DNA of 64,000 bases from Picocystis sp. L7 (lineage: Eukaryota > Chlorophyta > Picocystophyceae > Picocystales > Picocystaceae). The DNA lies in assembly GCA_020975725.1 (NCBI GenBank), contig QXJR01000021.1, forward strand, positions 310,001 to 374,000, written 5' to 3'. This document shows, piece after piece, positions 53,063 through 63,027 of the stretch (position 1 is its first letter; each line of letters begins with the position of its first letter). The notes beneath the pieces were generated by a model. That model ran no database searches, was not told where the DNA came from, and worked only from the letters and a program-made list of their open reading frames with translations. A program made the position numbers and the translations under genes.

Positions 53063-53869
53063 ATGGCCAAGGCGATGGCGAACGCCTCCAGAGCGCTGCA
53101 AACGCCCCGTCGGACCGCACTGGCCGCATCTGCGACCCTGCCATGGATCCTGTCGCGACGTGCCAAAGCGACGACGTTCGCCTCCGCGTCGCAAGCGGCC
53201 GAAGTGCTGCGCGCACCGGGATTTCCAGATACCTGGCCGTACCGTGCGCAAGACTTCCAGAGATACGACGAGACGAGAGATACGCTGTTCTACGAAGCGC
53301 CCAGGTTCGTCACCCACATCGACGATCGAGCCATCGAATCGCTGCGCCAGTTCTACGAACGTGCACTGCCCAAAGGTGCCGATGCAGCCGTCCTGGACAT
53401 ATGCTCCAGTTGGATCTCCCACTATCCAGACAATCTGCAAGCCGAACGTGTGGCGGGATTGGGCATGAACGAAGAAGAACTGCGAAGAAACAGGGCGCTC
53501 ACCGAGTACGACGTGAGAGACCTCAACCTAGAGCCCAAGCTGCCCTACCAGGACGAGTGCTTCGATGCAGTCACCTGTGCAGTCAGCGTGGACTACCTCA
53601 CCCGACCCTTGGAAGTGTTCCAAGAAATCAACCGGGTGCTCAAACCAGGAGGAATCGCCATCATGAGCTTCTCCAACCGTTGCTTTCCCACCAAAGCCAT
53701 TTCGGTGTGGACCTCCACGGGAGACATGGACCACGTCTGGATTGTAGGAAGCTACTTCCACTTCGCCGGGGGATTCGAACCGCCGCAGGCAGAAGACATC
53801 ACGCAGCAGACCATGCCGTGGCAGATGACGGATCCGATGTATGTTGTGTACGCGAATAAGGAAAAGTGA
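53063..53869 (+). CDS. SAM-dependent methyltransferase (type 11 family), plastid-type
   Basis: A single-exon gene, 268 aa. An N-terminal Ala/Arg/Thr-rich stretch of about 40 residues suits plastid targeting. Conserved parts are 'PRFVTHIDDRAIESLRQFYE', the SAM loop 'AVLDICSSWISHYP', 'VAGLGMNEEELRRN', 'LPYQDECFDAVTCAVSVDYL' and 'VLKPGGIAIMSFSNRCFP', followed by 'FEPPQAEDI'. This matches a plant and cyanobacterial methyltransferase family of unknown substrate. A poly(A) signal AATAAA is at 53967-53972. The 3' end converges on murG. Confidence 0.8.
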   Translation: MAKAMANASRALQTPRRTALAASATLPWILSRRAKATTFASASQAAEVLRAPGFPDTWPYRAQDFQRYDETRDTLFYEAPRFVTHIDDRAIESLRQFYERALPKGADAAVLDICSSWISHYPDNLQAERVAGLGMNEEELRRNRALTEYDVRDLNLEPKLPYQDECFDAVTCAVSVDYLTRPLEVFQEINRVLKPGGIAIMSFSNRCFPTKAISVWTSTGDMDHVWIVGSYFHFAGGFEPPQAEDITQQTMPWQMTDPMYVVYANKEK

Positions 53870-54266
53870 GCAGAGGGGACGCAATTTTGTGATCAAAAAG
53901 ACTGCTCTGTACTCCTGATCCCACGCTCCGGGTCCCAGGGAAAAAGAGCTTCCGATGAATCAAATCAATAAATGTTTCGAATCTACAGAGGGGCGCTTCA
54001 GTGACGCTCGTGCTCCGCCGAAGTGCGCCCTTGGATGTGCGCCAGATTGGTTCCAAGAGATAGACCCTTCCTCCATTCTGATGCCGGCATTGAACGTGCG
54101 ATCTAATCTTTATTCGTCATCCTGTGCTCTTGTGCTTGTGGGCTCCACCCAGAAGGTCTCAGGAGGACCTTCATATCATATTCTGCAAACGTTGACCCAG
54201 TGGGATCGAAGATCCCTCCAGTCCTGCCTTCCCAAGCCAGACCTCGTCCTGGCTGGTGTAGACCCG
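53870..54266. other. Convergent 3' region, methyltransferase and murG
   Basis: It holds AATAAA at 53967-53972 for the methyltransferase and AATAAA (minus strand) at 54109-54114 for murG. There is no gene. Confidence 0.5.
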
Positions 54267-55667
54267 CTACCGCTGCAGGACCATCTTTCGCATGCCTTTC
54301 AGCCATCCCCAGCGCCGCTCCTGCTTCTTTTGTTGGATGACGGCAAGCAAAAGAATTTCCCGGGCCACCGCGTCTGCTGCATCAGGTCTTGCAGCCTTAA
54401 GGGCGGCACGTGCCATCTCTTCGCGTTTGGCTCGATCCTCCAGCAGGCCCATCACCGCACCTTTGAGGACACCGCTGTCCAGATCACCATCCTTCACCAT
54501 GATCGATGCACCAGATGATTCCATTGCTTGTGCGTTGAAGGTCTGGTGATCTTCTGCCACATTTGGAGCAGGCACCAAGATGGAAGGTACACCAGCAGCC
54601 AGAAGCTCTGCACATGTGATGGCCCCTGCCCTCGCAACCACCACGTCAGCAGCTGCATATGCCAGGTCCATGCGATCCACAAACGGCACTACTGCCACTT
54701 TGGCACCACCGGTGCCGTCGTGGGGATCTGGTTGCCTCGGGTCTGTACCTCTTTCTTCTTGATGTCTTCCCTCTGAGCGGAGTCCAGGGAGACTCTGCCC
54801 GTCCCGGGCAAAGGCAAGGAATCCGCATGGGTGCTCGGGCTCGTCTGCTACCTCCGAGGGGTGGCCCGATTGGTCCACCTGCAACTGTTGCAGAACGTCT
54901 TGGTAGTGATTGGGTCCTGTTTGCCAGAGCAAGAACAGCCCGTTCCGATTCAACCACCCTGGCAGCGCATCGACCACGGCCTGGTTGATCCTGGCCGCTC
55001 CCAGTGAACCTCCGAATGCACATACGACCTGCCCTGGTCTGTCGCTTTCCACTTCCATCTCCTTCCATTTCCCCCCGTACACGAGCTCCATCTTGGCACC
55101 TGTCTTGTCCGTTCTATTCGCATTCTGGACCGATGTTCTGGTCGGAGTTCCTGTGACAAGCACAGCTAAGGGTGAAGGCAAATGCTGCATCGCTTCTGGA
55201 AACGCCACACAGGTGCGTTCCGCGATCCTTGCGAGCCATCGATTCGTTTTTCCTGGTCTTGCGTTGGGTTCTACCAGCAGCAGGGGCACACGCAGGAGCG
55301 CTGCTGCGACGCACGTGGGTGCAGCGACGTATCCACCAGTGCCGACCACGACGTCGGGACGGAACCGCACCAGATGTCGCGTGGCAAGGACCACCGCCCG
55401 GGTCGCTCGCCAAGGGAAGGTCCAATCCAGTTTCATCCTCGGCGCTGGCACCGTCCAGGGCACGCCATACCCTGCTTTCGGCATCGCACGCGCCTCTTCC
55501 CGAGGCGGATCGGCACCGACGAAGGCCATTTTCACGTCTTTCCTCCTCGCCACCAGCGCGTCGGCCACCGCCACGGCGGGATACACGTGTCCTCCCGTTC
55601 CTCCAGCAGCCACCAGCACCCTTGGCGGACGCATCAGGCGCGCCTGTGGACCATGCGACGCCGCCAT
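54267..55667 (-). CDS. murG: MurG, UDP-GlcNAc:undecaprenyl-PP-MurNAc-pentapeptide GlcNAc transferase
   Basis: A single-exon gene, 466 aa. N-terminal GT-B domain with 'RVLVAAGGTGGHVYPAVAVA' (the GGTGGH loop), 'VVVGTGGYVAAPTCVAA' and 'LLVEPNARPGKTNRWLA'. C-terminal domain with 'VVCAFGGSLGAARINQAV' and the UDP-GlcNAc signature 'VVARAGAITCAELLAAGVPS' then 'DHQTFNAQAM'. MurG makes lipid II, the last membrane step of peptidoglycan precursor synthesis. In algae and basal plants it acts in plastid division or the plastid wall. A linker of about 40 residues before 'VAVVPFVDRMDLAYAAADV' is longer than in bacteria. Only a short leader precedes the domain, so a targeting exon may lie upstream. All binding motifs look intact. 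Confidence 0.93.
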   Translation of the reverse strand: MAASHGPQARLMRPPRVLVAAGGTGGHVYPAVAVADALVARRKDVKMAFVGADPPREEARAMPKAGYGVPWTVPAPRMKLDWTFPWRATRAVVLATRHLVRFRPDVVVGTGGYVAAPTCVAAALLRVPLLLVEPNARPGKTNRWLARIAERTCVAFPEAMQHLPSPLAVLVTGTPTRTSVQNANRTDKTGAKMELVYGGKWKEMEVESDRPGQVVCAFGGSLGAARINQAVVDALPGWLNRNGLFLLWQTGPNHYQDVLQQLQVDQSGHPSEVADEPEHPCGFLAFARDGQSLPGLRSEGRHQEERGTDPRQPDPHDGTGGAKVAVVPFVDRMDLAYAAADVVVARAGAITCAELLAAGVPSILVPAPNVAEDHQTFNAQAMESSGASIMVKDGDLDSGVLKGAVMGLLEDRAKREEMARAALKAARPDAADAVAREILLLAVIQQKKQERRWGWLKGMRKMVLQR

Positions 55668-55865
55668 AGCCGACCTTCCCTTGGGCGCTTCCTTCCCGCC
55701 AGATTCGGAGGGGAACGAAGGACCCGGTTTTGGCGGGTATCAGTCCTCTGCGCCGCTCGACCTCTTCGGTCGGTCGGATCGGGGAGAGGAAGGACCCCCC
55801 CTCCCCCGGATCCGTTCGTCGCAGAGGAGGGCGGAGGGCGGAGGGCGGAAGAGAAGCGAGAAAGC

Positions 55866-56912
55866 TCAGTTGGGTTTCATGGCCACGAAGAAGAACATGG
55901 GCGTGAACAGGTTCATCTTGCCACCTGCCACGAGCCCGTCTGCACCCTCCTCGAGGAAATGACTCACGCGAGAACTGCCCGGTGGCGCAACGCGGAGGAC
56001 TTCCAGAAGACGGACGAAGTTGCGAGTGATGAAGCGACCCATGGACGTGGTCCGGAATGCCGACAAGGAAAACCGATTGGGATCCAAAGGCTCGTACCAC
56101 GGTACCTGCTGGTTCTCGGACAAGTCTTTGGCTTCCAAAACCTGAAATCCAGCCGCTCTCAAAGCCTCCAGGCATTCCTGACAGGTCTTGATGTCTGGAA
56201 GGCCGTTTCCGATCTCGATCTCCTGCTTTATTCTGCGGTGTTCCTCCACACCTTCGTCGTATGCGTCGGTCAGACACCACTCGTATCCGGCGAAAACCTT
56301 CCCCGGCTTGAGCACGCGCAGGACTTCAGCATACACGTCCTTCAAGCTGGGCGCGTGGCACGTGGCTTCGATCTGATACACTGCGTCGAACGTCTCCTTT
56401 TCGAACGGGAGGTGCATGAAATCACCTTTCACGTAGTGGCAGCGTTCCGAGAGACCCCTACCCGCATCCCGCGTGATTTCTTCCGCTCTACCGATCTGGT
56501 GCTGGTTGTTGTTGAGCCCGGTGATGCCAGCTCCCGTGAACGTGGCGATTTCTCGCAACGGCCCACCGATCCCACATCCAACGTCCAACACGTGGGATCC
56601 TTCGCCGACGCCCAGCTTCATGGCCAGGTAGTGCTCGTGCCGCTTGATGGACTCCGGCAGGGTCTCTCCTCGGTACCTCACGCCGAAGTGGAAGCTCTGT
56701 CCCCATCCGTACTCGTAGAAGCTCGTGGCCAAATCGTAATATTTGTTGACCATGTCGGCGTACGCCGACCGACGGGCGCTCACGTCTCCACCGTGCACGG
56801 CATGGTACCTTTCGTACCCATCCACACGATCCAGGGAATCCACGTGGTTGTCCTTGTTCCCACCGATCGAAGCCACGTTCGGCGCCACGACGTTCGCCAG
56901 CGAAGGCGCCAT
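55866..56912 (-). CDS. Sterol C24-methyltransferase (SMT1/ERG6 type)
   Basis: A single-exon gene, 348 aa. Sterol-binding region I 'YEYGWGQSFHFGVRY', SAM motif I 'VLDVGCGIGGPLREIA', 'GITGLNNNQHQIGRAEE', 'QIEATCHAPSLKDVYAEVL' and 'GYEWCLTDAYDEG', all in family order. The enzyme adds the methyl group at C24 of cycloartenol or zymosterol in phytosterol/ergosterol synthesis on the ER. Its length is close to the usual 340-380. There is no internal intron. Confidence 0.95.
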   Translation of the reverse strand: MAPSLANVVAPNVASIGGNKDNHVDSLDRVDGYERYHAVHGGDVSARRSAYADMVNKYYDLATSFYEYGWGQSFHFGVRYRGETLPESIKRHEHYLAMKLGVGEGSHVLDVGCGIGGPLREIATFTGAGITGLNNNQHQIGRAEEITRDAGRGLSERCHYVKGDFMHLPFEKETFDAVYQIEATCHAPSLKDVYAEVLRVLKPGKVFAGYEWCLTDAYDEGVEEHRRIKQEIEIGNGLPDIKTCQECLEALRAAGFQVLEAKDLSENQQVPWYEPLDPNRFSLSAFRTTSMGRFITRNFVRLLEVLRVAPPGSSRVSHFLEEGADGLVAGGKMNLFTPMFFFVAMKPN

Positions 56913-58333
56913 CGCGCCACGTGAATCGCGATTCGCACTCTCAGTCGGCTCGACTACAGCCCCAGAGAGCGACCCCTCCGAACCCCCAAGTGAACCCGGA
57001 TCCGACTTCGGTCTGAACCCGGACCGGTGATGGGAAAAGACCGGGGTGGGTTCCTTTCATCCCCGCCTTCTCTCATCGCGGTTGCACTGGACGGTCCCCG
57101 TCGAGGACGTCCCATCGATCTTCCCTCGGTCCCGATGGGCCTCGGCGGTACATGGTCCACGAGGAGCGTCCGATCCTGGGACACGTGTGGTTCACATTCC
57201 CTTGGGACCCCTTGGGGTTGGGACCTACGTTGGTGCGGTTGGATCTGGCCAAAATCCATCCCCATGTATGGTCCAAAGATACCATGACATGATGGGGTCC
57301 ATCTCACTTGGTATGGAAAGAAAACGGACTTCCTTGCACATCGAGGCAATTGGACCGGCTCGAAAATGAAGATTGTTGTAGGGGCGAGTGTAGGTCGAGG
57401 ATTAATCATGGTTCTTGCACACGTGGACACAACGAACCGGGGATGCAAACGAAATCCATCCGTCCATCCATTCGAACAGCACACCAACACCATATGGATT
57501 GCCGAGGAGGGATAAGACACCAAGCGATTGTGAGCAACCACAGGTATGAAACATACCATGGCCTTCTCTTAATGGGGTGATCTGTCCGTCAGCATGTGAT
57601 GCCTCATGAAAGGGGGGGTGCATCTCAACGCGGGCCTGGACCCATTGTTAGACCCGAAGCGAACGGGTCTTGCGACGTAGCATCGTTCTTTCAAGGTGTT
57701 GGTGCACGTTGCCAAGTTGTTTGATTGAGGTTGAACGGTTGCTTTGTTTCATCCCGCTTGCCTTTCTTCCACGTCCATTCTCGTCGGCGGAAGCGTTCCA
57801 TGGGCAGGTGCTCCAGCCTTGCTTGCAATCCTACATTGCGTAGTGTCTGTGTTCGTGGCGGGCCTTGTTCGCATCGACGATTCGGCGGTGGTGGTCTTTC
57901 TTCTTTCCCAAGCACGTGGGTTCGTCATTTCGAGGATCCAGCCATTGAAGGCCCCCGAGGCGCGTCTGAAACTTCCTCGCCTTCGTGAAGACTCGGTCCA
58001 AGACGACGGGAAGGAATCAGACGCCCCTCCCCGCGTCCCGTTCGTCCCACGTCCCTTTTCCTTTCGGAAAGGCGACTGCGTTTCCTTTCCAAAAGGAAGA
58101 GACCGTAAGGCACGTTTTCCCGATCAAAACGGCCCCAATACGCGTTTTTTCGGCCTCCTTCGAAACAGACGGGTCCACGCGAACTGGCCATCGCGCGTCG
58201 CGTCGCGTTTTGGCGCGACGAAACGACCGCCACGCGACTCGTAGAGGAGGATCCTCTGCGGCCGAGGCGGCTGCTGTCGCGGCAGCTCCTCTCCGCCGAA
58301 GAAGGGAGGTCCCAGGCGCCGGACGGAGCCGCC
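56913..58333. promoter_or_regulatory. Divergent region, sterol methyltransferase and apyrase
   Basis: There are 1.4 kb without a convincing gene. Near the apyrase it carries the dyads CCTTTCGGAAAGG (58060-58072) and CCTTTCCAAAAGG (58084-58096), the CCTTTC-N-GAAAGG family seen upstream of the PRC-barrel and IPMS genes. Long frames here are shadows. Confidence 0.4.
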
Positions 58334-59920
58334 ATGGCCGCGAAAATCGCCAAGAAAGACAATTTCCGAGAGCAGATGTGCGTGATCACGCGCACAAGAC
58401 GATGCGAGACATGGCGAAGGAAGTGACGGGCTGACCTGGAAGGATCTCGACGGACACGCACAGGTCGAGGAAGAAATACCTCACGTATCTCGTGGCCGTG
58501 CCGGTACGTGCGAGCTCGTTGTTGCGCCATGAAAACCGAGGCGAAGTTGAAGTCCTGCCGAAACCCCGCTCGCCCGGGAGGAGTTTGCTGACGCGCAAAG
58601 ATGCGACGACAGGTGGTCGTGTTGTTCCTCTTTGCGTCTGGAGCGCTGCAAAGCACATCTGGAAACTTAGCATGGCTGGGAACGGGGAGGAGGATGACCG
58701 GAGGAAGCGGAATGGAACAATATGCCCTGGTGATCGATGCAGGCAGTACTGGAAGCAGGATACACTGCTTCCGTTTTCGAAAGGAAAAAGATGGGGAGGT
58801 GGATCTGCAGAACGACTCGTTCATGCAGCTCAAGCCTGGACTCAGCTCTTATGCGAGTGAACCGGAAAAGGGAGCTCTTTCCCTGGTGCCGCTGATTGAC
58901 AAGTGCTTGGCAGAGGTGCCGGACCAATTGCAAAAAAAAACACCCATACAGGTGAGGGCCACGGCTGGCCTCAGGCTGCTTCCAGGAACGCAGGCAGAAG
59001 TGCTTCTGCACGAAGTGCGCAAGCTGTTGAAAACTTACCCCTTTTCTTTCCAAACAGATTCCGTTTCGATCATGGATGGAGCAGATGAAGGTGCCTTCTC
59101 GTGGATCACGCTGAACTACCTGCTGGGGAACCTGGACAAGCCACTGGAGCACACGGTGGCATCTATCGACTTGGGTGGGGGCTCTGTGCAGCTAGCACAT
59201 GCAGTGGATGACAACACCGCTCGGAGTGCACCGGCGGGATACATTCACAGCATGCAAGTTGGCAAAAGGAAGTTCAACATTTACGTGCACAGCTATCTGG
59301 GCTATGGTCTGATGGCAGGGAGAGCAGAAGTATTGGAGGAAAAAATGGACGGCACCGGGCACCCATGCATTCTCAAAGGTTTCAGCGGATCCTACACTTA
59401 TGGTTCGGAGACGTTTCAGGTCGTTTCCATGGCCGATGGTCCTTCTTTTGAAACATGTCACAGCACAGCAGTAAATGCTCTCAAAAGTGGCACACCTTGT
59501 GGAGTTGTGCAACAACATGAGTGCTCCTTCAACGGCGCATGGGGCGGTGGTAGGGGTCCAGGAGCCAGCACGTTTTATGTTTCTTCCTACTTCTTTGATA
59601 GAGCAGTGGAGTCGGGTATTGTGGCAGATGAGAGTGCAAGCAGCATTCTGGTCAAGCCCAGATCCTTTGAAACGGCAGCAAGGGAGGCTTGCAATCAGGC
59701 CAATCACGAAGTCAAGACTATCTTTCCACGTGTGGACGAGGAGCAAGCCCCTTACTTTTGCCTGGACCTATCTTATCAGTACAGCCTACTGACCCATGGT
59801 TTTGGTATTGATGCTGACAACGACATAGTTTTGGTCAAGCGGATTGAGTACAAGGGCGATTATGTTGAGGCTGCATGGTCTTTGGGTGCCGCTCTGAACA
59901 GCTTGACTTCCCTGCGCTGA
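58334..59920 (+). CDS. GDA1/CD39 apyrase (nucleoside diphosphatase), Golgi type
   Basis: A spliced gene with two tiny 5' exons: 58334-58377, 58464-58503 and 58613-59920 (463 aa); introns 86 and 109 nt, donors GTGCGTGA and GTACGTGC. The joins build a lysine-rich cytosolic tail and one membrane helix ('MSRKKYLTYLVAVP-VVVLFL'), giving the type II anchor of Golgi apyrases. Apyrase conserved regions: ACR1 'ALVIDAGSTGSRIHCFRF', ACR2 'PIQVRATAGLRLL', ACR3 'IMDGADEGAFSWITLNYLLG', ACR4 'VASIDLGGGSVQLAH'. The enzyme hydrolyses GDP/UDP in the lumen, supporting nucleotide-sugar import for glycosylation. An unspliced reading from 58601 would lack the helix start. Confidence 0.88.
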
Positions 59921-60867
59921 GGTGTTCCGACACAACGTGATATAAATAACTGTAATGAATTTGCATTGCCTGTTCCGAATATAAGTTGTGTTGAGTAAAG
60001 GATGACGTAGGACATGTACATGCATTCGGGAAGCAATAGATGTAGTCGTCGGAACTCACGAGGAAGTCATGTTAGGAGCCTATTTGCAGCCGCAATTTCA
60101 CCAATTCGCCGAGTTTCATATGGTCTCTGATTGAACTTGCTTAAGGCAGGAATATCAGGCATCTGCTGCTGTGTACATGGACAAGGCTTATCCTGTAGTG
60201 CTGATGTACCTTCAAGTCAGTACAGTCTATAGAACTTTCATCCTTTCGAAGCGGACTGGGCGTGACATAACGTCGGCGACCCGTGATATTCTGACAGCTC
60301 CTCGTGGAGCGATGTGCAAAAACTATCTTTGACACAGAAGAGAAGACGCAGAGCAAATTGAAAGGGGTTTCCTTGGGGGTAAAAGATCGAGATGTAGCCT
60401 GTGGATGCAGATGTTGTATGTCGTGGTAAGTAGGTCACCAACTGCTCCACCCTGCAACAGGGGCTCATGGTTGGGATCACCAGTTGAGGTGTGAGTAAAC
60501 AAATTCATTTGCTCTGGCACGAGAGAGGATATTTAGAATCTGTTCTCGGATTGGCACTCCAAACAGATAGGTGGCTTTTCATCTGCGCGGGTTGGCGCAT
60601 CAAATTTTATTCAAGCACGCGCAAGGATACGGAACGTATGCCATACAATGTTAGAAAAGCACATGCACGCCTTGAGAACATTCTACTTCCATTACAATCA
60701 TAAGGGACTTTTCCAGTTCTTTGCACTGGATGGATCAAGGACATACTCCATGTAATGATGCAGCCATTCCCTCAAGGTACCCATTAGAGCAAGGAGATTT
60801 CAGATAAGATTGGAACGGGCAGAACGACCTACCCCTAGCACTCTTTTCAGAAAAATCCAAAGTCGTG
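59921..60867. other. Convergent intergenic stretch, 0.95 kb
   Basis: A/T-richer DNA between the 3' ends of the apyrase and isopropylmalate synthase genes. There are only short frames. I see no gene or RNA. Confidence 0.45.
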
Positions 60868-62838
60868 TCACCTTCCTACACTTTCCATGGATCCTGATTC
60901 TGATTCGAGCGCTAGCTCCTCTGCCGTCTCCTGCTGGACCCGCAGGTACGTGATGAGCTTATTCAGAGCACTTACATATGCCCGCACACTGGCCACAACA
61001 ATGTCGCTGTCTGCACCATTCCCACCGAAGTTCCGTTGCGCTCTCCTTCCCTGTGCATTCTCTAAGGTACCATTTTCCTTGGGTCTGATGGATACACGTG
61101 TTGTGGCTAAAGCATCTATCCCATCTGTCACACTGCTGATGTTGTAATCTACCAATTGATTAGGGACGCATACAATCATATCCACTGCTTTATATGCTGC
61201 ATCAACAGGCCCTGTACCAATCGCTGATTGTAACCTTATCATACCATCTGGCCCTCGCATCTTGATCGTGGCAGTTGGCATTCCCATGGTCCCACAAACT
61301 ACTTGCACATCAAGCACCTCCCAAATGGTCCTTGGACTCGACATCTCATCTCCGATAAGTGCCAGCAAATCCTCCTCAGTGACTTCCTTTTTCTTCTCTG
61401 CCAGGATTTTGAAACGGTTGAATATCGCTTGAAGCTCGTTTTGGTCCAGCTTGAAGCCTAGCTCCTCCAGCTTTGCGGCAAGTGCATTGCGTCCACTTAG
61501 TTTCCCCAGGCGAATGCCAGCTTCGCTTTCTCGAGTGAGTCCAATGGTTTCCGGAGACATGATTTCATACGTATTTGAAGACTTCAGCATACCGTCCTGA
61601 TGAATGCCACTTTCGTGCAAGAATGCATTCTTGCCCACGATGGCCTTGTGTGGTTGCACCAAGAGACCACTGAACTCTTCGACCATCTTACTTCCATGGG
61701 CGATGTGCACGGGACGGATGCCTGTATAAAGACCCCCAAAGTGGGATTCCCCTCGAAGGTACAAGGACATCACAACCTCTTCCAAGGATGCGTTACCAGC
61801 ACGCTCGCCAATCCCATTGATTGTGCATTCCACCTGCCTTGCTCCAGCGTGCACACCAGCCAAGGAATTGGCCGTGGAAAGCCCGAGGTCATTCTGACAG
61901 TGAACGGAAAGGATGACATCTTCTGCCCCGGGAGTGTTGGTTCTGATGTCTGCGATCAACTTTCCAAACTCGGGTGGCATGCACCAACCAGTTGTGTCTG
62001 GGATGTTGAGTGTGGTAGCCCCTGCTTTGATTACTGCTTCCAGGATGCGGTACAAGAAGGCAGGTTCTGATCGACCTGCATCTTCTGGACTGAACTCAAT
62101 GTCTGTGCAACCCAGCGACTTAGCAAAGGACACGCATTCAACGGCCGTGGCGACGACCTGGTCTGGGGTCATCCGCAGCTTATCTTTCATGTGGATTTCG
62201 GAGGTAGCAATAAAGGTATGCACACGAGGCCTCTTGGCAAACTTGACCGCGTCCCATGCCCTCTCGATGTCCGGTTTCCTGGCCCTGGAAAGCCCACAGA
62301 TCACCGGTACATATCCATCTTCATCGACAATGTTTCCCACCTCCACTGCGATCCGTTTCACGGCCGCGAAGTCATCAGGGCTGGCGATGGGAAACCCAGC
62401 TTCGATGACATCCACCCCGAGTGCGTGCAGCTGCAGTGCGATTTGCACCTTCTCTTCCGAGGTCATGGAGGCACCTGGCGATTGTTCTCCATCTCGAAGG
62501 GTGGTGTCGAAGATCCTGTGCGTCGTCGCCGTCGGGTCCGTCAGTTGCCAGTCCTTTCTACGCGTTCACCATGCGTTTTTCCTCGACCTATCTTTCGCAT
62601 TGAAGGCTTTCGCTCGCAATTGGCAGCTGCGTTTCGTACCGACGTACCTCACGTAGTTGGGATCTGCGATGCGTCCTGGTTCGTAGGCGGGTCGCTTTCT
62701 TCCTTGGGCGGGATCTGCCGCTGCTCTGCACCTCATGGTACGTTTCTGGTCCCTTCTGGCGGCGCATGCGCGTCCCAGAGGCGCGCCATTTCGCATCGCG
62801 ACCGTCGGCATGGCGGCGCACAGCTTGGCCATGGCCAC
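60868..62838 (-). CDS. 2-Isopropylmalate synthase, plastid
   Basis: A spliced gene: exon 1 62838-62648, intron of 132 nt (donor GTACGTCG), exon 2 62515-60868; 612 aa. Exon 1 is a transit peptide ('[18 protein letters not shown]') plus '[13 protein letters not shown]', joining to '[17 protein letters not shown]', the catalytic loop. Other landmarks: '[16 protein letters not shown]' (plant-type, Gln where bacteria have His), '[17 protein letters not shown]', '[11 protein letters not shown]'. The C-terminal LeuA dimer domain from about residue 440 is complete, so leucine feedback should be kept. The enzyme makes 2-isopropylmalate, the first step of leucine synthesis. It shares a 189-base promoter with the next gene. 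Confidence 0.94.
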
Positions 62839-63027
62839 GGTTCACCTTTCCTTCTGCTTCCATCCTCCCCGGGTTCGATCGGGTGGGCCTCGGACTACTC
62901 CTTTCCAATCGAAAGGGGAGTTGGGACGGGTTCGAAAGGGAGATCCGGGTGGGATGCTTCCCGGTGGGATTCACCCTACCAATTGCCGAGGGGAGCCTCC
63001 AGATGGTGTTTTGCTACAGGGTCGGCA
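62839..63027. promoter_or_regulatory. Compact bidirectional promoter, IPMS and beta-lactamase fold gene
   Basis: Only 189 bases separate the two start codons. They contain the dyad CCTTTCCAATCGAAAGG (62900-62916) and TTCGAAAGG (62931-62939). The first differs at one base of 17 from the element upstream of the PRC-barrel gene. All three genes have transit-peptide-like N termini. Confidence 0.5.

Noticed and set aside
52225-53216. Several 300-500 codon frames through the purine minisatellite
   Set aside because: Repeat-driven, with no domain; RRF and the methyltransferase explain the coding on both sides.
53765-53785. GGATTCGAACC string resembling a tRNA T-arm on the opposite strand
   Set aside because: It lies inside the methyltransferase codons for 'GGFEPPQ' and has no flanking tRNA fold.
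58601-58612. Start of the apyrase at the ATG at 58601
   Set aside because: It would cut the membrane helix in half; two small upstream exons restore a full cytosolic tail and helix in frame.
57925-58833. 302-codon minus-strand frame opposite the apyrase 5' end
   Set aside because: No domain, and it overlaps the reconstructed apyrase exons on the other strand.
60868-62466. Isopropylmalate synthase lacking its N terminus
   Set aside because: The missing catalytic loop and transit peptide are found upstream across a 132-nt intron.
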